Of a stretch of DNA of 49,414 nucleotides, positions 34,299 to 41,354 are shown in pieces. Position 1 is the first letter of the stretch; each line of letters starts with the position of its first letter. The stretch comes from a virus, in IMG/VR virus record IMGVR_UViG_3300028829_002092, positions 1-49,414 of that record. The stretch is one strand, 5' to 3'. The translations under genes and the position numbers were made by a program. The notes beneath the pieces are model-generated. The model had not been told where the DNA came from and made no database searches. It saw only the letters and a program-made list of their open reading frames with translations.

Positions 34299-35204
34299 AT
34301 GGACAAGTATAAAAAGACAGAAGGATTAAACTATTTGAGTGAAAACTCATACAAAGGAGACGGTTCTCCTGGTATGGTGATGGGTATTGCTAGTGATGCA
34401 CGTGGTGACACTAACACTTACGAAGCAAAGAAGCCAACTACTAGCAGTAAACATAGCACTGAAAGAGAATTAAAAAAGTACGATCCAGCACACGGTCATA
34501 CAAAACCAGAAGGGGGCAATCCTCAAGTATGTCATTTGTGTAAAGGAGAGGGTTGTGAACCATGTGGTCATACAGGTGAAGAAATTACTAAAAAACGTAA
34601 TGACCCTAAAGTCGATGAAGCATTAGAAGACATCAAAAGACTATCTGGTTTGTCAGAAGCATTTGCTTGGGACGAGATTGATGAAGCAAAACGAAAAGCA
34701 AGACATGATGACGATGACGAAGAAGATGAAAAACCAGAAGATCCAGAGAAAGATAAGGTACCTCACATCTTAATGCAATTAAGAAAAGCACAAGACGTAG
34801 ACGGTGATCACCCAATTAAATTCTTAGACGGGTCAGAAGTTATACTACCATTGAAAGATATCAATGAGTTTATGCAAATGTACATGAACGTCAAGCCACA
34901 AGATAGAGAAAGATTACAACAAGTGGCTATTATGAGTAAAGATAAGTTTGATAAACTGTTAACATTCTTCACACCTAAACATGGTAAAATGGAAAAAAGC
35001 ATTTACGAAGATGAAGAAATGGGCGAGATGCTTACTGAAGCACAATTCGATGAAGCCGCAGGTGAGAAAGATGCTTGTTATCACAAAGTCAAAAGCAGAT
35101 ATAAAGTATGGCCTAGTGCATACGCATCTGGTGCTTTAGTTAAATGTCGTAAAGTAGGTGCATCCAACTGGGGCACTGGCGGCAAGAAAAAGAAAAAGAA
35201 ATAA
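34299..35204 (+). CDS. Modular Cys/Lys-rich protein, possible head-internal protein
   Basis: A 301-residue protein made of distinct pieces. N-terminus MDKYKKTEGLNYLSENS, with a possible L-S-E cut. At ~78-92 VCHLCKGEGCEPCGHTGE resembles a DnaJ-type zinc knuckle. At ~104-115 EALEDIKRLSGLSEAF shares EDIKRLSG with the giant protein. Then an acidic run (DDDDEEDEK), a helical domain ~150-230, and a C-terminal module DACYHKVKSRYKVWPSAYAS followed by LVKCRKVGASNWG, which is recurrent in marine phage and large-virus proteins (from memory), ending in Lys6. Probably DNA-binding. The mix of modules fits a packaged protein, though that is inference. Confidence 0.65.
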   Translation: MDKYKKTEGLNYLSENSYKGDGSPGMVMGIASDARGDTNTYEAKKPTTSSKHSTERELKKYDPAHGHTKPEGGNPQVCHLCKGEGCEPCGHTGEEITKKRNDPKVDEALEDIKRLSGLSEAFAWDEIDEAKRKARHDDDDEEDEKPEDPEKDKVPHILMQLRKAQDVDGDHPIKFLDGSEVILPLKDINEFMQMYMNVKPQDRERLQQVAIMSKDKFDKLLTFFTPKHGKMEKSIYEDEEMGEMLTEAQFDEAAGEKDACYHKVKSRYKVWPSAYASGALVKCRKVGASNWGTGGKKKKKK

Positions 35205-35518
35205 TGCGTATCAATGAAATCTTAACAGAGTCAATCATTGAAGAAGATTTAAGAGCCTGGTTCGGCAAAGGCAAGAAAGGCGGAGCCGGTGGCGGTGGTT
35301 GGGATAGATACAATACCAAAGGCGAACGTGTAGGTAAATGTGGAGATGGTAAAGGCAAGGGCAAACCTAAGTGTTTATCAAAAAGCAAAGCCGCAAGTCT
35401 ACGTAACTCTGGTGGAAAGAAAGCAATTGGTAATGCTGTAAAGAGAAAGAAAAAGCAAGACCCTAATAAGAATCGTAAGGGTAAAGCAAAAAACGTCAGT
35501 AACAAGCCGAAGAAATAA
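35204..35518 (+). CDS. Small very basic Gly/Lys-rich protein with leader-like N-terminus
   Basis: A 104-residue protein starting MRINEILTESIIEEDL, with a predicted cut after ILTE. The rest is a Lys/Gly-rich Cys-pair module: WFGKGKKGGAGGGGW, then VGKCGDGKGKGKPKCLSKSK, then SLRNSGGKKAIGNAVKRKKK. Similar modules occur in large DNA viruses and marine phages (from memory) and are probably nucleic-acid binding. The net charge is very high, as in T4 internal proteins that neutralise packaged DNA. The start overlaps the previous stop (TAATG). Confidence 0.65.
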   Translation: MRINEILTESIIEEDLRAWFGKGKKGGAGGGGWDRYNTKGERVGKCGDGKGKGKPKCLSKSKAASLRNSGGKKAIGNAVKRKKKQDPNKNRKGKAKNVSNKPKK

Positions 35519-35519
35519 T

Positions 35520-35714
35520 ATGAGAGCATCTGAAGTTGTAAAGCCTTATCACTTATATGCCGCTACTGTGTTTGTACAGCAACCGGGATACACAGGCAAT
35601 ATGGACTTCACTGTCTCTGCTCAAACTCATTTTGAAGCAAGACAATTAATGAAGAAAATGTATAATATCCCTGATTACAGAATAGGAAGTCTACGTTTAG
35701 TCAAACGAGGTTAA
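35520..35714 (+). CDS. Small alpha/beta protein of unknown function
   Basis: A 64-residue protein starting MRASEVVKPYHLYAATVFVQ. The first five residues resemble the leaders of its neighbours but no cut site follows. The remainder has the pattern of a small strand-helix-strand domain, with AQTHFEARQLMKKMYN as the helix. It ends the long plus-strand cassette; its last 4 bases overlap the end of the convergent methyltransferase gene. Function unknown. Confidence 0.6.
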   Translation: MRASEVVKPYHLYAATVFVQQPGYTGNMDFTVSAQTHFEARQLMKKMYNIPDYRIGSLRLVKRG

Positions 35715-36454
35715 GCAGGTTTACTGTAAACAAAATACTTTCTATCGTTAGCATCTTGTTTAAATGTCTCTAGTTCTAAACCGAACTCTTTAGCAAAGTT
35801 GTGAGCAACTTCAAAACTCCATTCAAACACTTCTACCCAAAGACCGTTCTTATGTTGAATACCAGGGTTGACTCTAAAGAACATCTTACCACCTTTAGCA
35901 AGTAGTTTATTACAGTTTGCTAATCTAACTCTGATATCTTCAAGTGAGTTAAAGTTAATTGAACCTAATGCTATGATTGCATCAAAGTGTTCGTCAACGT
36001 TTGCATACTCTAAGATATCTACTTGATAGTCTGCCATATTATTATAAGGATCAATGCCGATCAAGTTTGGTATACGTTCTTTAAACTGATTGTATCCGCA
36101 ACCTACATCTAATACTGCTTTAGGATTTAATTTCTTAACTTCATCAACTAACTGCCAACCTGTATAACTATATATTTCAGTCTGTGGTTTCCAAATCTCA
36201 CCAAAGAACATATTAGAGTATTTGATATCTAGTTGATCGACAACAGATTCAATAGTACCTTCCCATCTAATGTTGGCATCTAAGTCTATTGTTTCTAAGA
36301 TGTCTTCTTTGAACTTATCAAACTTGACTGGAGTAATAGCCATTTCTTCAAACGTAGACTTTTCATTAAGATTAGTTCTGATATGATCATATTTAGGTAA
36401 GTTAAGTGCCTCTTCTAAATTTTCCATAACCAAGTTAAAAATTTTACTATTCAT
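35711..36454 (-). CDS. Class I SAM-dependent methyltransferase-like protein
   Basis: A 247-residue protein with motif I at 114-121 (VLDVGCGY, the SAM-binding GxGxx loop), an acidic position after the second strand (GIDPYN), and a motif IV-like FDAIIALGSINF, then LLAKGGKMFFRV. The N-terminal ~95 residues are an extra helical part. The substrate cannot be told. It is alone on the minus strand; TAAGGA lies upstream of the ATG and a minus-strand TATAAATA lies ~37 nt upstream. The opposite-strand neighbours are the internal-protein cassette and a six-gene enzyme set. Confidence 0.75.
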   Translation of the reverse strand: MNSKIFNLVMENLEEALNLPKYDHIRTNLNEKSTFEEMAITPVKFDKFKEDILETIDLDANIRWEGTIESVVDQLDIKYSNMFFGEIWKPQTEIYSYTGWQLVDEVKKLNPKAVLDVGCGYNQFKERIPNLIGIDPYNNMADYQVDILEYANVDEHFDAIIALGSINFNSLEDIRVRLANCNKLLAKGGKMFFRVNPGIQHKNGLWVEVFEWSFEVAHNFAKEFGLELETFKQDANDRKYFVYSKPA

Positions 36455-36482
36455 TGAATTTTTTTGTCCTTACTGTAAATTG

Positions 36483-36498
36483 TATAAATATATTTATA
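36483..36498. promoter_or_regulatory. Palindromic back-to-back late promoters (TATAAATATATTTATA)
   Basis: A perfect 16-bp palindrome made of TATAAATA on the plus strand (36483-36490) and the same octamer on the minus strand (36491-36498). It sits between the divergent methyltransferase gene (start 36454) and the gene at 36588, so it may fire both ways. Confidence 0.55.
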
Positions 36499-36535
36499 AT
36501 TTTTACGAAGTACGTATATTTTTCTCAATCTCAGA

Positions 36536-36543
36536 GATAAATA
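36536..36543 (+). promoter_or_regulatory. Late-type promoter (GATAAATA) of the six-gene enzyme set
   Basis: AGAGATAAATACTAGTAG lies 44 nt before the ATG at 36588, giving a ~38-nt leader with AAGGAG as ribosome site. Confidence 0.55.
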
Positions 36544-36587
36544 CTAGTAGTGATTATTTAATTGCTACAACCCTTAAGGAGAATAAT

Positions 36588-37286
36588 ATGAAATCAAACA
36601 AAGAATTTGTTGCTAGTATTGTTGAAGGCAATCAAGCATTATTCAAAGCAAGTCAACTTAACGTTGCAGAGTATTTCAACAACATGCCTGACGAGGATGC
36701 GTTGGTAGAACACTTTGTTGGACGTATGGTTAACGAAAGAATGAACATGGTAGAGATTAGCAATAACATTGCATCTATGCCTGCTGATTCAGACCCTATC
36801 GAACTTCAAAACTTAACTAAACAAGCAAACGATGAAGCAATTCATTTTCGTTTAGTAAAAGAAGTTATTGAACATATCAAAGGCGAAGAAGTCGATGTTG
36901 CAAAAGCAATTGCAGACGAAGAAGCAAAACCTACTGCTAAAGGCGCAAGTCTTTTAGAAAAGTATGATGCTGATTCAGACCCAGCCGCTCTTGCCGCTTA
37001 TCAGTTAGTCGCAGAAGGACGTGCAGAAGCAGTTTGGAACACAATGGCAGACGTAATCGAAGATGAGTTTATCTCAACTCGTTATGCTAAAATTGCTAAA
37101 GACGAAGGCTTTCACAGCACAATCGGTGCAATGAAACTAGAAACTCTAGTTGGTGATGCTGAAACTCAAGCACGTGTTGAAGAACTTGTTTCTAACATGC
37201 GTAAAGACTTGTATGAAATCTCATGCAAAAACACTAGCCACAATGCAGAAGGACAAAAATTAGTATCAGAAGCATACGGTTGGTAA
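36588..37286 (+). CDS. Ferritin-like diiron protein
   Basis: A 232-residue, all-helical protein. Likely iron ligands: an E/H pair in NDEAIHFRLV, a Glu in VAEGRAEAVW and an E/H pair in KDEGFHSTIG; a first-helix Glu may be in VNERMNMVE. This ExxH repeat pattern in a four-helix bundle is that of ferritin-like oxygenases and oxidases. The N-terminus MKSNKEFVASIVEG is loosely leader-like. I chose the ATG at 36588, which has AAGGAG upstream; an upstream in-frame ATG at 36480 has none and would span both promoter elements. It opens a tight set of six genes; the reaction and substrate are unknown. Confidence 0.65.
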   Translation: MKSNKEFVASIVEGNQALFKASQLNVAEYFNNMPDEDALVEHFVGRMVNERMNMVEISNNIASMPADSDPIELQNLTKQANDEAIHFRLVKEVIEHIKGEEVDVAKAIADEEAKPTAKGASLLEKYDADSDPAALAAYQLVAEGRAEAVWNTMADVIEDEFISTRYAKIAKDEGFHSTIGAMKLETLVGDAETQARVEELVSNMRKDLYEISCKNTSHNAEGQKLVSEAYGW

Positions 37287-37299
37287 GAAGACTTATGTA

Positions 37300-37851
37300 A
37301 TGAAGATCGGTCTTACACAGAGGATTTTACATTACAACAACACGGCGTATGATTGTTTAGAACATGGTTGGTACAACCTACTAAACAATCATACGTTTTT
37401 TTATATCCCTAATATCATTGAACAAGACTATAAAAAGTTAGTCAGTGATTTAGATATGATTATCTTTACTGGTGGAGACGCCAGTCCTCATAGAGTGCTA
37501 GTAGAAACAAAAGTATTAACGCAATGTTATATACAAGACAAGCCTGTATTAGGTGTTTGTCATGGAGCATTCTTTATAAACGAATTAGAGCAAGGTGTTA
37601 ACAGTACAATAGAGAATCATTACGACACTACTCACAAAGTAATTTTAGAAGACCAAGAATACGAAGTAAATAGTTATCACACAAATCAGATAAAAGAAGT
37701 TGGTGCAGACTTAAATGCGATTGCTCATGCAGACGATGGTAGTATCGAAGCATTTAAACATAAAAACAGACAAGTTTGGGGTATCGTTTGGCATCCTGAA
37801 AGAATGGAAGAAGCAGTGTTACCCTCAGACCTAAGGAGTTTAATACAATGA
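37300..37851 (+). CDS. Class I glutamine amidotransferase-like hydrolase (peptidase C26-like)
   Basis: A 183-residue protein with a Cys-His-Glu triad: C87 in VLGVCHGAFF, and H165 and E167 in GIVWHPERM. The FTGGD (56-60) and NSYHTNQI (124-131) patterns match the PuuD/gamma-glutamyl hydrolase branch (C26), which cuts gamma-glutamyl bonds, rather than a synthase-bound GATase. The stop overlaps the next ATG (ATGA). Such genes often occur in loci making modified amino acids or sugars, which fits its neighbours. Confidence 0.75.
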   Translation: MKIGLTQRILHYNNTAYDCLEHGWYNLLNNHTFFYIPNIIEQDYKKLVSDLDMIIFTGGDASPHRVLVETKVLTQCYIQDKPVLGVCHGAFFINELEQGVNSTIENHYDTTHKVILEDQEYEVNSYHTNQIKEVGADLNAIAHADDGSIEAFKHKNRQVWGIVWHPERMEEAVLPSDLRSLIQ

Positions 37852-38516
37852 AAGGTATGACAAACGTCACCGGAGAGTTAGACATAAGAGATCGTTGGAA
37901 TCTAAAGATTATTAAAGTAGAAGCCCACGAAGTTAAAAGTTATACACCAATTGGTATGGCATATGTTATGATGAGAAATGCTAATTTTGATAGCAAAGAC
38001 ATAACATTAACACAGAAATATGCATGTGTCAATATAGGAGATACTTTTACTGTGTCTTGCGGAGATAATAGTTCTGCATGTATTATTGATTTTCCAGGTC
38101 TTAGTCTATTAGAAACTCGTCTGTTTATACAAGAATGTTTAGATATGGGTAACTTAAGTTACATGGACGGTGGTACAAACACTACTGCAATCAATCCAGG
38201 AAGACTAGGTGATCCTGTTATCAACTATGTTCATTTCCCTGCTCACATGTATCAAACATTACACACGCATCCTTCTCACAGAGTTGGACTAGTCATTAGA
38301 GGCAACGGTAAAATAGAATTAGACAACAAAGAATTCTATGATATTAATGAAGGAGAGATATTCTTCATGCGTAGAAACTGTTTACATAACTTTATCTGTG
38401 AAGATGAAGATGTAATTGTCTTTGTATGGTCTCCGGACAGTGGTACAGGTCCTACAGACGAAGTTAATCCATTAAAGATCAGGACTTATGTTGGACAGCA
38501 ACGATATCACAAGTAA
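37848..38516 (+). CDS. Cupin-domain protein
   Basis: A 222-residue protein. The C-terminal ~90 residues are a classic cupin: motif 1 around QTLHTHPSHRVGLVIRGNG (metal His residues) and motif 2 in EGEIFFMRRNCLHNF. The N-terminal ~120 residues are unrecognised. Cupins include metal-dependent isomerases, epimerases and dioxygenases as well as sugar-binding proteins, so the reaction is open. It overlaps the previous gene by 4 nt and the next by 29 nt, so it is in the same operon. Confidence 0.75.
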   Translation: MKGMTNVTGELDIRDRWNLKIIKVEAHEVKSYTPIGMAYVMMRNANFDSKDITLTQKYACVNIGDTFTVSCGDNSSACIIDFPGLSLLETRLFIQECLDMGNLSYMDGGTNTTAINPGRLGDPVINYVHFPAHMYQTLHTHPSHRVGLVIRGNGKIELDNKEFYDINEGEIFFMRRNCLHNFICEDEDVIVFVWSPDSGTGPTDEVNPLKIRTYVGQQRYHK

Positions 38517-39153
38517 GAAACTCTTAATCATCACGGGACCTCAAGGGTCTGGCAATCATCTGTTTAGTAGACTGTTTAGTTTACATGATGACGTGGGTGG
38601 TTGGAAAGAATTAAATGACAAATACTGGGTACCTAGTGATGAAGAAACATTTGCTGAGTATTGGGTTTATCCAGAACATTTAAAAGACTTTGACTTCAGT
38701 GAACATGACTATTGGGTAGCAAATGTCAGTTGTCCGTTCATGTATGATGGTGTACGTTATATTCCAAAGATCAAAGAGTTTGCAGATGAATGTATTCAAC
38801 TAGGTATTAATGTTACTATCGGTATTATTGTTAGAGACAAGAACATCAACGAAGCACAACAACTCAGAGTCAGAAAAGAAGTCACTATGCCTATAGCACT
38901 TGACTATTACTATGACAATCTGTTAGACTATGATACGCATTTCTTAGACCATGAAGCATTCTTTTTACACAAGTCTCACTATCTAAAGTATATCAGCAAA
39001 GTCTTAGACTTTCCAATTGCACATGACAATCCAGATATAATGAAGTTCATTGATGAAGATGCAAATCACAAGTATGTCAAGTATGTAGATGAGTATTGGC
39101 TTGACAAAGAAGTATTACACGGTATTAAAACTAAAAAAGAGAGAAACATATGA
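38488..39153 (+). CDS. P-loop protein, sulfotransferase/kinase-like
   Basis: A 221-residue protein with a P-loop near the start (LLIITGPQGSGNHLFSRLF), like the 5'-phosphosulfate loop of PAPS-dependent sulfotransferases or the Walker A of small kinases. A second strand, GINVTIGIIVRDKNIN, is similar to the VR(D/N) binding motif of sulfotransferases. No further family marks are seen. Its neighbour at 39150 has a related layout; the pair may be paralogues. Start overlaps the cupin gene by 29 nt, which is long; a later start cannot be excluded. Confidence 0.55.
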   Translation: MLDSNDITSKKLLIITGPQGSGNHLFSRLFSLHDDVGGWKELNDKYWVPSDEETFAEYWVYPEHLKDFDFSEHDYWVANVSCPFMYDGVRYIPKIKEFADECIQLGINVTIGIIVRDKNINEAQQLRVRKEVTMPIALDYYYDNLLDYDTHFLDHEAFFLHKSHYLKYISKVLDFPIAHDNPDIMKFIDEDANHKYVKYVDEYWLDKEVLHGIKTKKERNI

Positions 39154-39770
39154 AGTATATATTTGTAGCAGGTGCTCCAGGATCTAAATGGAGTAGTGTA
39201 TGTAAAAACATTTACTACAGTGATTCTATAGATCAAAGTGATGCTAGTGAAGACAGAGAATACTGGCATGATGCTAGTGGACAATTAGACTTAATGCATA
39301 TCGGTGCATATTTTGATCCAGGCATGGAGTTTGGAGATTTCTTTTTATTTCTTAACAAGTATACAAAAGAAGAATGCGAAGCAGAGTTTGATAGACCTTT
39401 TTCAGGCGAAGGCGTGCGTATTATTAAGAGTCATGTGTTCGCACATCATATAGACTTTCTAAAAGATAACTGGCCAGACTGTCCTATCGTTTTAGTTCAC
39501 AGAGATAATGATGCATGTTTGGGTTGGTGGGTAAGATGTGGACACTTTGATATTACATACCCTTTGTATCATAAATATTATGTGAACTTAAAAGAAATGA
39601 GTAAGATTATAGACGATCAAAACAAAGATATCGTCAATGCATGGAAAAGATATGGTGGTATTAGTCCTAGAGACAACAGAGATTTAGCAGATATATTAAA
39701 AATCAATCAACCATCAGAAGAATATGAACAAGACTACAATCTGAAAGATATCGGAGTAAAGGTAATATGA
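39150..39770 (+). CDS. Sulfotransferase-like protein
   Basis: A 206-residue protein. IFVAGAPGSKWSSVC (4-18) fits the PAPS 5'-phosphosulfate loop, VRIIKSHVFAHH a core strand, and CPIVLVHRDNDACLGWW (~121-137) the 3'-phosphate motif (VxRDP-like). The family moves sulfate from PAPS to hydroxyls on sugars or proteins. With the genes at 38488 and 46881 there are three such proteins in the window. It overlaps the previous gene by 4 nt (ATGA) and the next by 4 nt. Confidence 0.55.
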   Translation: MKYIFVAGAPGSKWSSVCKNIYYSDSIDQSDASEDREYWHDASGQLDLMHIGAYFDPGMEFGDFFLFLNKYTKEECEAEFDRPFSGEGVRIIKSHVFAHHIDFLKDNWPDCPIVLVHRDNDACLGWWVRCGHFDITYPLYHKYYVNLKEMSKIIDDQNKDIVNAWKRYGGISPRDNRDLADILKINQPSEEYEQDYNLKDIGVKVI

Positions 39771-40435
39771 CACAAAGCAGTTGGGAACAATTAAAACTAA
39801 GAAGCAACTATCACTTTGATCCTGATTTGATGCATCCTCTATATGATACCGTAGATAGAGTAGGACAATTACATCTAGCATTAGAACAATCACAGTTAGA
39901 CCAACTGGTAGCAGAATCCAAAGAAGCAACTTGGCGTACAAGAGGTAATCCTAAGAAAGAATCTAAAGTCAGGGGCGAAGATGAATTCATACAAGAAGAC
40001 TATGACTTAGAAAAGACTGGCTACGGTGTTGACTATGTAGTTAGTAATCTCAATTGGGAAGTCCCTGCTAATTTACAAGCAATAGCAGATTCATTTGGCT
40101 TAGATGATATGATGACTAGAATTCATGTACAGAATCCAGGTCAAGTATGGAACTTGCATATGGACAAGTTAGAGAAATGGAACTTTGAAGATCCAGATAC
40201 TGTAGAACGTTATATGATTCAACTATCTGATTGGCGACCTGGACAATGGTTCAGTTATGGTAACTACACATTTGAACATTGGAAAGCAGGCGATGTTACT
40301 ACATTTAAATGGCAAGACGTTCCTCACTCTACTGCAAATGCAGGTCATCATCCTCGTATAACACTACAAGTTACAGGTGTTCGTACTGAAAAGTCTAAAG
40401 AGTTTATAAAATTGCTAAGAAAAGGAGAGTCATAA
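39767..40435 (+). CDS. 2OG-Fe(II) oxygenase-like protein
   Basis: A 222-residue protein with the facial triad pattern: H131-x-D133 (NLHMDK), distal H187 (VPHSTANAG) and R197 (PRITLQVTG) for 2-oxoglutarate. Strand order around it (RIHVQNPGQVWNLH, YMIQLSDWRPGQWF) fits the double-stranded beta-helix. This family hydroxylates proteins, nucleobases or small molecules and is frequent in marine T4-like phages. It closes the six-gene set; its 3' end overlaps a convergent small gene by 32 nt. Confidence 0.75.
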   Translation: MTQSSWEQLKLRSNYHFDPDLMHPLYDTVDRVGQLHLALEQSQLDQLVAESKEATWRTRGNPKKESKVRGEDEFIQEDYDLEKTGYGVDYVVSNLNWEVPANLQAIADSFGLDDMMTRIHVQNPGQVWNLHMDKLEKWNFEDPDTVERYMIQLSDWRPGQWFSYGNYTFEHWKAGDVTTFKWQDVPHSTANAGHHPRITLQVTGVRTEKSKEFIKLLRKGES

Positions 40436-40541
40436 ACACTCCCTTAGCAAATGATATCCATAGCATGGCATAGTCAGACAGATTAAATTTTCTTTGAACT
40501 GCCCAAGTCATTTCTTTATGAATGGTTAATAAATGTTTCAT
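40404..40541 (-). CDS. 45-residue membrane protein
   Basis: A 45-residue protein starting MKHLLTIHKEMTWAVQRKFN. The second half, SDYAMLWISFAKGVFMTLLF, is one membrane segment with the C-terminus at its end. It is supported by GAGG about 8 nt upstream and by the ATGA overlap with the stop of the gene before it (40538-40541), showing coupling. Its last 32 bases overlap the end of the plus-strand oxygenase gene. Function is unknown; a small envelope or lysis-associated protein is possible. Confidence 0.65.
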   Translation of the reverse strand: MKHLLTIHKEMTWAVQRKFNLSDYAMLWISFAKGVFMTLLFLAIL

Positions 40542-40807
40542 GTGTTTTTCCTCGTATCAACATCTTTGCATATTTCTTTTGCAAGGTCACTTCCCGTAGA
40601 TGTAAACATAAACGGAAAGAATGCATGTATAATGACTGCAACTCCCGTTAGTATCATACTTATTCCGTAATATAACGCATGGATTAAATGTTCCAGATAT
40701 GTTTCACCCAAAGAGTGCGGATGTTTTATAAATTTGTTTCGTAGTTTATTGAAAAATGTGATGATTTTGCTCACCGTATATTTTGATATACTTGCCAGCA
40801 ATTTCAT
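40538..40807 (-). CDS. DUF6356-like membrane protein
   Basis: An 89-residue protein. From residue ~29, HPHSLGETYLEHLIHALYYG, then a hydrophobic helix (ISMILTGVAVIIHAFFPFMF) and TSTGS match my memory of the DUF6356 pattern (HP.S.GETY..H...A, H..lPF.F..TGS). Function of the family is unknown. The ATG at 40807 overlaps the protease gene by 62 nt; a GTG at 40774 would shorten this to 29 nt and is possible. Middle gene of a three-gene minus-strand operon. Confidence 0.6.
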   Translation of the reverse strand: MKLLASISKYTVSKIITFFNKLRNKFIKHPHSLGETYLEHLIHALYYGISMILTGVAVIIHAFFPFMFTSTGSDLAKEICKDVDTRKNT

Positions 40808-41285
40808 CTGCTTCTGATTCTATAGGAGACCCTGGGTAACTTGAGTTAGGTGCAATCATGTCTTTCTCTCCTTGTCGAATGTGAACTAATTCATGGAATA
40901 CTGTTCTAAGAATATCAACTAAGTTTCTATTTCCATAGACCCAAATCTCATCAGAACCGAGTTCGTGTCTACCTGTATGATGTCCGTCTTGTGCCTCTTG
41001 TGTGTCATAACTTAATTTGACTTTGGGCATGTTTTGAACTTTTAAAACATCTCCCATCCAATGAGCCGCTTTTGTTACTTCATCTTCAATATTCAAATCA
41101 TCACTAAACATTTGATCAGATGCTGTTAATTCTTCTCTGGCTTTATGTGCTTGTTTGGCAGCCTGCTTGGCGTTACGATAGATTTTACCTTTTTCGTCTA
41201 CATTGTATTGATCACTCTTAATCTTTGGAAGTCTGTTTTCCAAGTCTTTAAGCGGATTTTCTGTGATAAATTGATAGGCTCTCAT
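40746..41285 (-). CDS. HExxH zinc metalloprotease-like protein with capsid-targeting-like leader
   Basis: A 179-residue protein starting MRAYQFITENPLKDLE, with a predicted gp21-type cut after FITE. The catalytic motif is H131-E132-L-V-H135, after VFHELVHIRQG, with a likely third ligand in the C-terminal PIESEADEIAGKY. Residues ~30-65 are a basic/helical linker. It is the first gene of a minus-strand operon. I chose the ATG at 41285 because GATAAATA lies exactly 5 nt upstream of it; the longer frame starting at 41300 would begin inside the promoter. If packaged, it would be a protease delivered into the cell at infection. Confidence 0.7.
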   Translation of the reverse strand: MRAYQFITENPLKDLENRLPKIKSDQYNVDEKGKIYRNAKQAAKQAHKAREELTASDQMFSDDLNIEDEVTKAAHWMGDVLKVQNMPKVKLSYDTQEAQDGHHTGRHELGSDEIWVYGNRNLVDILRTVFHELVHIRQGEKDMIAPNSSYPGSPIESEADEIAGKYIKIYGEQNHHIFQ

Positions 41286-41290
41286 ACTAT

Positions 41291-41298
41291 TATTTATC
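41291..41298 (-). promoter_or_regulatory. Late-type promoter (GATAAATA) on the minus strand, leaderless
   Basis: On the minus strand GATAAATA is followed by ATAGT and the ATG at 41285: 5 nt, the same spacing as at 10537 and 34286. Confidence 0.6.
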
Positions 41299-41325
41299 AT
41301 AAATTACTTTTGGGAAATGTTTTGC

Positions 41326-41354
41326 TTGACTTGTATCGCATTAAATATTACAAT
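41326..41354 (+). promoter_or_regulatory. Sigma70-type promoter, leaderless
   Basis: TTGACT (41326-41331), 17-bp spacer, TACAAT (41349-41354), then 6 nt and the ATG at 41361. GGGAAAT (41312-41318) lies 7 nt upstream of the -35 and resembles the GGGYAAAT box before three other promoters. It is back to back with the minus-strand late promoter. Confidence 0.65.

Noticed and set aside
37300-37851. GATase domain of a 7-deazaguanine (Gat-QueC) pathway linked to the transglycosylase
   Set aside because: Motifs fit the class I Cys-His-Glu C26 type, no QueC domain is attached, and the gene is in a different operon 10 kb away.
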